Program-made: the position numbers and the translations under genes
DNA from: Hyphomicrobiales bacterium
GTDB taxonomy: Bacteria; Pseudomonadota; Alphaproteobacteria; Rhizobiales; Aestuariivirgaceae
DNA: 5,580 bases
Assembly: GCA_023266715.1 (NCBI GenBank)
Contig: JAHFPK010000194.1
Location: 1-5,580, forward strand
Reading direction: 5' to 3'
Notes under the pieces: model-generated
Database searches by the model: none
What the model was told of the DNA's origin: nothing
The model's input: the letters and a program-made list of their open reading frames with translations, nothing else
Shown here: one piece after another, positions 1 through 5,580 of the stretch
Layout of the letters: each line of letters begins with the position of its first letter
Numbering within the stretch: position 1 is the first letter of the stretch

Positions 1-1
1 T

Positions 2-655
2 CTCATCCACCACAATGATGAAAACCTGACCGACCCGACGCTCGATCCGGAGTCCTACTATCTGCTGCCGGACGAATGGGCGAAGCTGCCTGCGCCACTG
101 AAGCAGCTCTATACCATCAATAATACGCTGGCAGGCCGCATGATTCTTGGTCCAATCATTGGAACAATCCGTTTCTGGTCCTCCGAATTTTTGGCCATCG
201 CAAAAGGTGATATGGCAATTGCCAAAGCTTGGGCCTGGCATATCCCCGCCTGCGCCGTCACGCTTTTCTATGCGGTTTATGTTTGCGGCATTCCGGTGTG
301 GGCCTATCTCCTGATGTTTGCCTGGCCCGGAATTGCATTTTCATTGGTGCGTTCTTTCTGCGAGCATCAGGCGGTGGAGAATCTGGGCGAGCGCACCATC
401 GTCGTGGAATCATCGGGCCCCCTGTCGCTGATGTTCCTCAATAACAATCTGCATCTCCCCCATCACCTCAAGCCACGCATGGCGTGGTACGAGCTTCCAG
501 CCTATTACCGGGCCGAGCGCGAAGAGCTTCTGCGAAAAAATCACGGCTACCTGATGCATGGTTACCGCGAAATCTTCCGGCGATATTTTTTCACGCCGAA
601 GGAACCAGTTGCTTATCCGAGGCCAGAGTTTCTCACATCTTCCAAGGCTAAGTAA
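2..655 (+). CDS. Membrane fatty-acid desaturase family protein, 5'-truncated by window edge
   Basis: An open frame runs from the left edge to a TAA at 653-655, giving 217 residues of a longer protein. The first in-frame ATG at 128-130 or 140-142 is internal: the reading frame is open upstream and carries conserved sequence. Close to the edge is a histidine-rich stretch (HHNDENLTDP, from position 8), which fits the second His box of the PF00487 membrane desaturase/hydroxylase family. A later box, HLPHH at 452-466 preceded by NNNL, fits the third His box. These boxes bind the di-iron centre that uses O2 to introduce a double bond or hydroxyl group into an acyl chain. Between them lie about two hydrophobic segments (roughly 236-350), as expected for an inner-membrane enzyme. 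The first His box and N-terminal membrane pair must lie outside the window. The substrate (phospholipid acyl chain, carotenoid or other) cannot be told. No clear terminator follows the stop codon. Confidence 0.85.
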   Translation, partial: LIHHNDENLTDPTLDPESYYLLPDEWAKLPAPLKQLYTINNTLAGRMILGPIIGTIRFWSSEFLAIAKGDMAIAKAWAWHIPACAVTLFYAVYVCGIPVWAYLLMFAWPGIAFSLVRSFCEHQAVENLGERTIVVESSGPLSLMFLNNNLHLPHHLKPRMAWYELPAYYRAEREELLRKNHGYLMHGYREIFRRYFFTPKEPVAYPRPEFLTSSKAK

Positions 656-796
656 CTGTAAAGATTGCGTCTTATCCATGTATCGAAGCGATAGCATTTG
701 ATTAACTGGCGTTTTATAAGCCTTATTTCGACTCTAATTGAAAATAGCCCCTAAAAATAAGGGTTTTCACGACTCGGCTAACGCGCTAGCTTCCCT

Positions 797-806
797 ATCG
801 GCCGAT
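797..806. repeat. Palindrome in HU leader
   Basis: A perfect 10-bp palindrome, ATCGGCCGAT, lies 10 bp upstream of the Shine-Dalgarno site of the HU gene. Just before it is a second, imperfect dyad, GCTA-ACGCGC-TAGC (777-790). They could form part of an operator or a small leader structure, but short palindromes are common in GC-rich DNA, so the functional claim is weak. Confidence 0.3.
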
Positions 807-826
807 TCGGCAAACGGAGATGAAAC

Positions 827-1120
827 ATGGCTGACGAAAAAATATTGACGGTTCCCCTGTCCAAAATGGCAGCAGAACTTTCCGAAAAACACGAGATGTC
901 AAAAAAGCTTGCCGGCGAATTGCTGGCTGACTTTGTTGACCTCCTCGTGAAGCACCTGAAGAAGGGCAACAAGGTTCGCGTCACCGGACTTGGAATTTTC
1001 CAGGTCAGGAAGCGTCCAGCCCGTCTTGGCCGCAACCCAGCGACCGGCGAGCAAATCAAGATCAAAGCTTCGAAGAAGCTGGCTTTCCGTGCTGCCAAGG
1101 AAGTTAAAGAAAGCATCTAA
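827..1120 (+). CDS. HU-family DNA-binding protein
   Basis: A 97-residue protein matching the full HU/IHF fold (PF00216). An N-terminal helical dimerisation part (about residues 8-46) is followed by the beta-arm region with GLGIF at 54-58 and the signature GRNPATG at 68-74. Pro71 is the residue that intercalates into DNA in this family. The C-terminal part is lysine-rich (KIKASKKLAF, then KEVK). HU proteins form dimers that bend and compact the nucleoid without strong sequence preference. The start ATG is well placed, with GGAG at 816-819 and a 7-nt spacer. Compared with the usual 90-residue HU, it has about seven extra N-terminal residues (MADEKIL). The gene stands alone, after a 171-bp AT-rich gap and before a strong terminator, so it is probably a monocistronic unit. 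HU rather than IHF is favoured by the lysine-rich C-terminal part, but the exact paralogue is not certain. Confidence 0.93.
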   Translation: MADEKILTVPLSKMAAELSEKHEMSKKLAGELLADFVDLLVKHLKKGNKVRVTGLGIFQVRKRPARLGRNPATGEQIKIKASKKLAFRAAKEVKESI

Positions 1121-1142
1121 GCTTTTTGGTTTGACCATTCAG

Positions 1143-1173
1143 CGGCCTCACATCTGTGGGGCCGTTTTTGTTT
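1143..1173 (+). terminator. Rho-independent terminator of the HU gene
   Basis: The arms CGGCCTCAC (1143-1151) and GTGGGGCCG (1156-1164) pair over 9 bp with one G-U wobble and a 4-nt loop. A T-rich run follows immediately at 1165-1173 (TTTTTGTTT). It starts 22 bp after the HU stop codon, which is ideal placement. On the minus strand the same hairpin would be followed by no T-run, so it is a poor intrinsic terminator for the convergent operon ending at 1187, although the stem could still protect that transcript's 3' end. Confidence 0.9.
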
Positions 1174-1186
1174 CGGCATTTGCCTG

Positions 1187-2686
1187 TCACGGTTCCTTGA
1201 TCACGTAGACGGCAAATTTTCCCGCCTGTCCGCGTAATTCATAGTTGCTCCAGATCGCCGGAAACCTTGGGTCCTGAGCAATGAATTTCAGATAGTCGAA
1301 AGCTCCACCCCTAATGTAATCCTGCGAAGTGCTCTGATTGATGAAAACCACCTCGGGGCGAAATTTCTGCATGTCAGTCACGATTGCATCCAGAGTGTAG
1401 GCAATGATTGGATCATCCGGCAAAGGGCCATCGTGCCATCTGTCGGCTACATAGGGCACCAGCCAGAGTGTGGGAAAGCGTGAACCCCAAACGAGGTTTT
1501 CCCGGACGGCAAGCGGAAAGCCGTTAAACACATTGGTCGAGGCGATAAGGAAAGATTTGGCGCCGGGACGATACTGGGAAATGGCCCCGCCAAAAGCCGT
1601 GCCATGATACGCCTGGGACGAAAAGCTGAGTGCCGTCATCACTATCGCCACAATTACCGGCACGAGAGGTGATTTCTTCCTCTTATCGGCGTTCCCCGTT
1701 CCGACGATTCCTGCGAGGGCAATAATTCCGCTGACTGCTGCAAAAATCTGCGCCGGCATGATCTGATAATAAAATCCCTTGGCCTGAAGAAAGTACGCCG
1801 CAAGAAATCCAACGGCGGCGGCAAAGGCAAGAATTGAAAGCTCCCGCATGGGTCCCCTAGCCATGTAGATCAGCACAAGTGCAAGAGCCAAAACCAGAAC
1901 TGGGCGGATGCCACGCTCCAGGATCACCGCCGCGTCGAAACCGTAATAGGGCACATAGGCGGCAACGCCGAAATGCACCATCTCGGCCAAGAAAAGCGGG
2001 CAACAGATCACAATTGCAGCGCCATAGATGACAGCAAAGACGGCCGCGCCAAGATTCTCAGGTGCAAACACCGCACGCAAATTCCGGCCGCGCAGCAGAA
2101 GGAGCGCTTCGACTGCAAGCGGCGCCAGGACCGCATGAGGCTTGAGACAGATGGCTGCGGCCGCAAGCACACCCACGAGGACGGATTCAGTTAGGGAAAT
2201 TTGTATACCCTGGAAGCGCCCGAAACGCAGGATAAGCCAAGGCATGAACAGAAGTGCTAGAAGATGTTCGCGCTGACCGAACGAAAGTGCCGGAATGAAC
2301 AAAAAAGCCGCTGCCAGCAAAAATAAAATTAGCCTTTCGGTCCAATCGGGCACGCCGTTGATCATCGCAAGGTAGCGCCTGACCAAAAGCAGGCTGGCAG
2401 CGGTAATTGCGAAAAACACGCCATAGAGTGTTTCGATCGGTGCAAGTCCCGCGGTGCGACTCAGCATCACGACAGGCACGGTCAGCCAGATGGCGAGGGG
2501 CGGATTAACCTCGACGAAATCCCGGTAGAGTTTGCCACCATCAAGCACGCCTTGCGCAACATAAAGAAACCATGCCGCGTCGTGATTGAGGTCGGAGTCC
2601 AGTCTTATGACGATCTGGCAGACAAAAAGAATTGCCATAAGAATCAGGAAAATTGCTGGACGAAATACCCGATCGAGCGTCACCAT
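1187..2686 (-). CDS. Polytopic membrane protein, probable GT-C-type glycosyltransferase
   Basis: A 499-residue protein with about 10-12 hydrophobic segments over residues 10-372, then a mostly soluble C-terminal part of about 125 residues. After the first membrane segment comes a loop with acidic residues and a conserved-looking block: D30, D32, HD at 35-36, AAWF, LYRDFVEVNPP at 53-63. This resembles the first periplasmic loop of GT-C enzymes of the ArnT/PMT type (GT39/GT83/GT87-like), where an acidic residue acts in catalysis with a lipid-phosphate sugar donor. The start is taken at ATG 2686-2684. It overlaps the TGA of the upstream gene by 7 nt (ATGGTGA) and begins just before the first membrane segment. 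The open frame continues 51 codons further upstream, but that part is Cys/His/Arg-rich antiparallel-frame noise over the GtrA gene. No good Shine-Dalgarno site is visible, so coupling is likely. Last gene of the operon; donor and acceptor are unknown. Confidence 0.75.
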   Translation of the reverse strand: MVTLDRVFRPAIFLILMAILFVCQIVIRLDSDLNHDAAWFLYVAQGVLDGGKLYRDFVEVNPPLAIWLTVPVVMLSRTAGLAPIETLYGVFFAITAASLLLVRRYLAMINGVPDWTERLILFLLAAAFLFIPALSFGQREHLLALLFMPWLILRFGRFQGIQISLTESVLVGVLAAAAICLKPHAVLAPLAVEALLLLRGRNLRAVFAPENLGAAVFAVIYGAAIVICCPLFLAEMVHFGVAAYVPYYGFDAAVILERGIRPVLVLALALVLIYMARGPMRELSILAFAAAVGFLAAYFLQAKGFYYQIMPAQIFAAVSGIIALAGIVGTGNADKRKKSPLVPVIVAIVMTALSFSSQAYHGTAFGGAISQYRPGAKSFLIASTNVFNGFPLAVRENLVWGSRFPTLWLVPYVADRWHDGPLPDDPIIAYTLDAIVTDMQKFRPEVVFINQSTSQDYIRGGAFDYLKFIAQDPRFPAIWSNYELRGQAGKFAVYVIKEP

Positions 2687-3078
2687 GGGCCGGAATGCTT
2701 GGGCAAAAAGACTTGCGTCTTGCTCAACCAGAATCCGAAGGCCGGGACAACAATGACAACCGGCACCATGGCAATCCACAAGGGCAGGCCCAACTGTGCG
2801 ACGATGGCGTAGACAACGGCCTGGTTCACCGCAAAACAACTCAGCGATAACGCCGCGAAACGCGGAAGTGAAAAAACATGACGGCTGGTTCCGTCAAAGG
2901 TCCAGAACCAGTTGCCGATATAGGACACGAGGGAAGCCGCAAGGAAGGCCGCAAAATTGGCGCGCAGGGGTGCGAATTGCAGAAGGCTATTGAGGGTCAG
3001 AGCGGTCAATACATGGACACCCGTGGCGCCTCCGCCGACGGCGGCGAATTTTGCCGCTTGCCGCAGAATCCCGTTCAT
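2680..3078 (-). CDS. GtrA-family small membrane protein
   Basis: A 132-residue protein with four hydrophobic segments (about residues 10-33, 41-61, 74-96 and 99-118), the length and topology of the GtrA family (PF04138). Family-like features are the N-terminal KFAAVGGGATGVH (10-22), SYIGNWFWTF ending the second segment (52-61), and FWLSKTQVF closing the fourth (116-124). In O-antigen-modifying Gtr systems, GtrA is proposed to help flip undecaprenyl-phosphate-linked sugar to the periplasmic face; other family members serve cell-wall polysaccharide synthesis. The ATG overlaps the stop of the methyltransferase gene in an ATGA (3075-3078), and its own stop overlaps the next start, so translation is probably coupled on both sides. 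Both partners expected for a GtrA protein, a GtrB-like transferase and a polytopic transferase, are in the same operon. No separate Shine-Dalgarno site is evident. Confidence 0.88.
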   Translation of the reverse strand: MNGILRQAAKFAAVGGGATGVHVLTALTLNSLLQFAPLRANFAAFLAASLVSYIGNWFWTFDGTSRHVFSLPRFAALSLSCFAVNQAVVYAIVAQLGLPLWIAMVPVVIVVPAFGFWLSKTQVFLPKHSGPW

Positions 3079-3809
3079 TGGGCGCGCTGGGCCACGGCCA
3101 GCAGGGATACGCCGATAGGCAAGGAAACGCGACCCACAAAATTACTCTCAAATCCGAAGATTTTCTTGAGGATGTCATTCATCAAATTGGATGGCATGCT
3201 GTCGTCGCCCTCCTCTTTCAAACCGAGCGCCTTCTTGCACAGCCGCACGGCGGCAATTGCCGGAAACAGCAAGGTGTTGAAGTAGCTGATGCGTATGGGT
3301 TCAAGGCCGGCGCGACGCAGGGTGGCATCGAGTTGGCCACGCGTATAGCGACGGAAGTGATGGTGGGTCACATCATGCTGGCTCCACAGCCAGGGCAAGG
3401 CGGGAACCGTCATCATCAAGCGACCGCCCGGCGCCAGTTGCTCGCGCAGCTTCGCAAGGCTATCCACATCGCGTTCAACATGTTCAATCACGTCAAAGGC
3501 AACAACGATATCAAAGGAGCCTGGAGCATAGGGAATGCCATCGGGCAGCATGCCGCTTTTTACATCAATTGGCAATTTGCGGCGGGCAATGGCGCGGGCC
3601 TCATCATCCAACTCAAAGGCCTCAAGCGAGCCAAATTCGGACAGCATGCGCAAATTACCGCCAGTGCCACAACCTGCCTCGAGAAGGCGAAGGCCAATGC
3701 TTTTCGGAGCGAACCTGGCGATGACGGATTTCAGAATCCGGCGGCGCGCGCAGAACCACCAGTGTTCGCCTTCGAGCTGGTCGAGGCGGTGATAGACGTT
3801 TCTTTCCAT
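3075..3809 (-). CDS. Class I SAM-dependent methyltransferase
   Basis: A 244-residue protein with a complete Rossmann-type methyltransferase core. Motif I is LLEAGCGTGG (42-51), the acidic residue after strand 2 is E66 (FELDDEA), the post-I block is FDIVVAFDVIEHV (99-111) and LAPGGRLMMTVPA (125-137) follows. It resembles the Methyltransf_11/23 group found in glycan and lipid clusters. An N-terminal Y-H-R-LDQLEGEHWWF-ARR block and a later WSQHDVTHHHFRRY block (142-155) are typical of those proteins and support the start at 3809, even though that start lies 79 nt inside the upstream gene. A GAGGA (3822-3826) lies 12 nt before the ATG, a rather long spacer. The most likely role is methylation of the transferred sugar, its lipid carrier or a related metabolite, judged from its place between GtrB-like and GtrA-like genes. 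The C-terminal 50 residues show no motif I recognise. Confidence 0.88.
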   Translation of the reverse strand: MERNVYHRLDQLEGEHWWFCARRRILKSVIARFAPKSIGLRLLEAGCGTGGNLRMLSEFGSLEAFELDDEARAIARRKLPIDVKSGMLPDGIPYAPGSFDIVVAFDVIEHVERDVDSLAKLREQLAPGGRLMMTVPALPWLWSQHDVTHHHFRRYTRGQLDATLRRAGLEPIRISYFNTLLFPAIAAVRLCKKALGLKEEGDDSMPSNLMNDILKKIFGFESNFVGRVSLPIGVSLLAVAQRAQ

Positions 3810-4795
3810 GATTTGGATTGATCCTCGTGTGCTTCGAGACCGCGCATTTCGCGGACGAGATAAAGCGGCCGATTGCGGACTTCGGAATAGATGCGGCCCA
3901 CATATTCACCAAGAATGCCGGTGGCCACAATGTTCAGCGAGCCAAGAAAAAGCACGGCCACCATAAGCGAGGCATAGCCCGGAACTGCATTGCCGTAGAG
4001 CATGGTATGGATGACGAGCCAGAACGCATAAGCGAAGGTCAATAAACCGAGTCCAAGGCCAAAATAGGTCCAGATGCGGAGTGGCACGGTGGACGAGCCG
4101 GTAATGCCATCAATGGCAAAATTCCACAGTTTCCAATAGCGCCATTTTGTGGTGCCGGCGGCGCGGGCCTCGCGGGCATAGTCAATGCCGATCTGCTTGA
4201 AGCCGACCCAGGCAAAAAGGCCCTTCATGAAACGGGTCTTTTCAGGCAGGTGTTTCACCGCTTCGACAACGCGGCGGTCCATCAGGCGGAAGTCGCCCGT
4301 ATTGTGCGGTATGCGCACATCGGCGATCCAGTTGTGAAGACGGTAAAAGAGATTGGCAGTCATACGCTTCGAGAGGTCATCGCTGTCACGCCGGGTCCGG
4401 CGGGCATAAACAACTTCATAGCCCTCGCGCCATTTGGCCAGCATGTCGGCGATCAGTTCAGGTGGATCCTGAAGATCTGCGTCGATGGGAACCACGGCAT
4501 CGCCCCGGGCATAATCCAGTCCGGCTGAGAGCGCCGTATCCTTGCCGAAATTGCGCGACAGACTCAGGACCTTGATCCGGCTATCTCTCCCATGGTGGCG
4601 CATCAACTGGGCCAAGGTCAGATCAGAACTGCCGTCATCGACGCAGACAATCTCGAAATCCGCGGTAATTTTTTCAAGCACAGGCACAAGCCTGGCGAAG
4701 AAAAGCTCGATTCCCTCCTGCTCGTTGTACATGGGCACGACCACCGACAGCAACGGTCTGCGCGCATCTTCCCGTCGTCTTTTGGGCGTTGTCAT
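3731..4795 (-). CDS. GtrB/DPM1-type polyprenyl-phosphate glycosyltransferase (GT2)
   Basis: A 354-residue family 2 glycosyltransferase with two C-terminal membrane helices, the architecture of GtrB and dolichol-phosphate mannose synthases. Seen in order: LLSVVVPMYNEQEG (15-28), CVDDGSSD (51-58), SRNFGKDTALSAGLD (80-94), the metal-binding DAD with DLQDPPE (105-113), TGDFRLMDR (166-174), TKWRYWKLWNFAIDGI (216-231), then hydrophobic segments at about 243-264 and 275-296 and GEYVGRIYSEVRNRP (296-310). Such enzymes move a sugar from a nucleotide donor to undecaprenyl phosphate on the cytoplasmic face. The ATG at 4795 is preferred because GGGA lies 9 nt upstream; ATGs at 4813 and 4810 and a TTG at 4816 are in frame but lack a Shine-Dalgarno site. 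About 35 residues after the usual family end form a low-complexity Ser/Thr/Ala/Gly tail that runs over the start of the methyltransferase gene. First gene of the operon. Confidence 0.92.
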   Translation of the reverse strand: MTTPKRRREDARRPLLSVVVPMYNEQEGIELFFARLVPVLEKITADFEIVCVDDGSSDLTLAQLMRHHGRDSRIKVLSLSRNFGKDTALSAGLDYARGDAVVPIDADLQDPPELIADMLAKWREGYEVVYARRTRRDSDDLSKRMTANLFYRLHNWIADVRIPHNTGDFRLMDRRVVEAVKHLPEKTRFMKGLFAWVGFKQIGIDYAREARAAGTTKWRYWKLWNFAIDGITGSSTVPLRIWTYFGLGLGLLTFAYAFWLVIHTMLYGNAVPGYASLMVAVLFLGSLNIVATGILGEYVGRIYSEVRNRPLYLVREMRGLEAHEDQSKSWKETSITASTSSKANTGGSARAAGF

Positions 4796-4889
4796 TCTTT
4801 CGTGTCCCATCATCAAGTGGTCTTGTGTCTAATGCAGAGCTGTTAACATTTGGTAGTGCGGCGCGTGCGATTGGCAGCGAGGCAAGGAT

Positions 4890-4903
4890 ATCAACTCATT
4901 GAT
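4890..4903. promoter_or_regulatory. Perfect dyad ATCAA-N4-TTGAT, possible operator
   Basis: The 5-bp arms ATCAA (4890-4894) and TTGAT (4899-4903) flank the spacer CTCA. The dyad touches the candidate -10 element and covers the predicted start of the glycosyltransferase operon, where a repressor would act. The arms are those of an FNR/FixK box in the reverse order, so it is not an FNR site. No regulator gene is in the window, and the binding protein is unknown. Confidence 0.3.
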
Positions 4904-4929
4904 TAAAAGTTGTTTTTCGGGATTGGGAA
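4902..4929 (-). promoter_or_regulatory. Candidate sigma-70-type promoter for the glycosyltransferase operon
   Basis: On the minus strand, TTCCCA (4929-4924) and TTTAAT (4907-4902) stand 16 bp apart and match the -35 and -10 consensus at 4 and 5 of 6 positions. The predicted start, near 4895, would leave a leader of about 100 nt before the ATG at 4795. The -35 match is weak and alphaproteobacterial promoters vary, so this is only a candidate. Confidence 0.3.
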
Positions 4930-5096
4930 GAATTTACGAAAGATTAACTGTGACTTCAGAGCTTATGGCGCTCCAAACTGGCCAGCCTCACCCGTCCGAT
5001 CATCATGGCTGACAGTCTTTCCAGTGAATTCTTCTCACCGCCCGACCGATTGCGAAAGGCCCTGCGCATCGGCTATTGAAGCGCAAAGCTTTCTTT

Positions 5097-5111
5097 TTTT
5101 CCCAAGGAAAA
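5097..5111 (+). promoter_or_regulatory. Shine-Dalgarno site inside a small inverted repeat
   Basis: AAGGA (5104-5108) lies 7 nt before the ATG at 5116 and fixes the start of the FAD oxidoreductase. It is overlapped by a perfect inverted repeat, TTTTCC (5097-5102) and GGAAAA (5106-5111), with a 3-nt loop, so the ribosome binding site could be partly masked in the mRNA. The stem has only two G-C pairs and would be weak. Confidence 0.45.
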
Positions 5112-5115
5112 TTCC

Positions 5116-5580
5116 ATGAAATCGCAGGCGCGCGTCGTTGTCATCGGGGGTGGTGTGGTTGGCTGCTCTGTGCTCTATCACCTCACCAAGGCGGGCTGGA
5201 AAGACGTGGTTCTGGTTGAGCGCGACCGCTTGACATCCGGTTCCACCTGGCATGCGGCGGGCGGTTTTCATACACTCAACGGCGATCCCAATGTGGCGAA
5301 GCTGCAGGGCTATACCATTGGCCTCTACGATGAACTCGAGAAGATTTCCGGCCAGGCCTGCGGCCTGCACCGGTCCGGCGGGCTGATTCTGGCGGATACG
5401 CCGGAGCGCCTGGAATGGCTGAAAATGGCCCATGCTCGGGCCAAATATCTCGGCCTTGAGACCGAGATGATGTCGATGAAGGAAGCCAAGGCGCTGAACC
5501 CGCTTCTCGAGGAGAAATACTTTGTAGGCGCCATGCTGGATGCAGCTGACGGCAATCTTGATCCCGAGGGCACGACCCAT
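5116..5580 (+). CDS. FAD-dependent oxidoreductase, dimethylglycine/sarcosine dehydrogenase-like, 3'-truncated by window edge
   Basis: The first 155 residues of a DAO-family (PF01266) flavoprotein; the frame is still open at the right edge. The N-terminal strand and dinucleotide-binding loop, RVVVIGGGVVGCS (6-18), are followed by the acidic end of strand 2, VLVERD (32-37). Next comes SGSTWHAAGG (41-50), the block that in mitochondrial dimethylglycine and sarcosine dehydrogenases holds the His carrying covalently bound FAD; here that is His46. DGNLDPEGTTH at the edge also fits these enzymes. They oxidatively demethylate N-methylglycines and usually carry a C-terminal GcvT-like folate domain, total about 800-850 residues; whether this one does lies outside the window. 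AAGGA 7 nt upstream sets the start. No signal peptide is seen, so it should be cytoplasmic. It is transcribed away from the glycosyltransferase operon and is probably unrelated to it. The exact substrate (dimethylglycine, sarcosine or another methylated amine) is not decided. Confidence 0.88.
   Translation, partial: MKSQARVVVIGGGVVGCSVLYHLTKAGWKDVVLVERDRLTSGSTWHAAGGFHTLNGDPNVAKLQGYTIGLYDELEKISGQACGLHRSGGLILADTPERLEWLKMAHARAKYLGLETEMMSMKEAKALNPLLEEKYFVGAMLDAADGNLDPEGTTH

Larger units (their letters stand above)
4796..5115. other. Divergent intergenic region between gtr-like operon and FAD oxidoreductase
   Basis: This region of about 320 bp separates two divergent genes and holds no convincing coding sequence. 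The short open frames here show no family-like pattern. The middle part (about 4888-4950) is AT-rich and carries the promoter candidate and dyad listed separately. The right end carries a T-rich tract (5091-5100) and the ribosome binding site of the oxidoreductase. I could not identify a convincing promoter for the plus-strand gene. Confidence 0.7.

Noticed and set aside
740..768. Possible terminator after the desaturase: GAAAA...CCCT...AGGG...TTTTC
   Set aside because: The arms pair only as two short blocks of 5 and 4 bp with a 4-nt bulge, and the T-run is short and part of the stem. It is 85 bp after the stop codon, so I do not call it.
2687..2839. 51-codon N-terminal extension of the polytopic protein, rich in Cys, His and Arg, with possible metal-binding look
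   Set aside because: It overlaps the conserved GtrA coding sequence in another frame. The ATG at 2686 sits right before the first membrane segment and makes a normal stop-start overlap.
3051..3821. Long plus-strand open frame of 256 codons opposite the methyltransferase gene
   Set aside because: It lies antisense to a gene with clear methyltransferase motifs, its translation shows no family-like pattern, and it has no convincing start region. Long antisense frames are expected opposite codon-biased GC-rich genes.
1187..4795. Prophage-borne serotype-conversion gtr cassette
   Set aside because: The order differs from phage gtr cassettes, and no integrase, att repeat, tRNA or phage gene is visible in the window.
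4890..4903. FNR/FixK anaerobox
   Set aside because: The consensus is TTGAT-N4-ATCAA; here the half-sites are in the reverse order.
5035..5580. Minus-strand open frame opposite the FAD oxidoreductase
   Set aside because: The plus strand encodes unmistakable FAD-binding and WHAAGG motifs with a well-placed ribosome binding site, so the antisense frame is a shadow.

Overview
The window looks like chromosomal DNA of an alphaproteobacterium, most likely of the Hyphomicrobiales (Rhizobiales) or a close relative. This is inferred from the style of the HU protein, the desaturase and the FAD oxidoreductase, together with moderate-to-high GC. No marker in the window fixes a genus. I see no tRNA, rRNA, insertion sequence, phage gene or CRISPR array.

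Layout from left to right. (1) Positions 2-655, plus strand: the C-terminal two thirds or so of a membrane fatty-acid desaturase, cut by the left edge. (2) Positions 827-1120, plus strand: an HU-type nucleoid protein with its own Shine-Dalgarno site, followed by a strong Rho-independent terminator at 1143-1173. (3) Positions 1187-4795, minus strand, read right to left: a tight four-gene operon. It encodes a GtrB/dolichol-phosphate-type glycosyltransferase, a SAM-dependent methyltransferase, a GtrA-family small membrane protein and a large polytopic protein resembling GT-C glycosyltransferases. The junctions overlap by 79, 4 and 7 nt, which suggests translational coupling. (4) A divergent intergenic region of about 300 bp holding a weak promoter candidate for the operon, a perfect ATCAA-N4-TTGAT dyad over its predicted start, and a small hairpin over the ribosome binding site of the next gene. 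(5) Positions 5116-5580, plus strand: the N-terminal part of a dimethylglycine/sarcosine dehydrogenase-like FAD oxidoreductase, cut by the right edge.

The operon is the main point of interest. A GtrB-like enzyme that loads a sugar onto undecaprenyl phosphate, a GtrA-like protein proposed to help move the lipid-linked sugar across the membrane, and a multi-spanning transferase that would place it on an acceptor in the periplasm are together the logic of the Gtr O-antigen-modifying cassettes. Here the order is unlike the phage gtrA-gtrB-gtrX order, and a methyltransferase sits between the two conserved parts. The combined role (decoration of a surface or periplasmic glycan, lipid or protein) is inference; the sugar and the acceptor cannot be read from the sequence. 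The flanking desaturase, HU and dehydrogenase genes look like unrelated housekeeping or metabolic genes.
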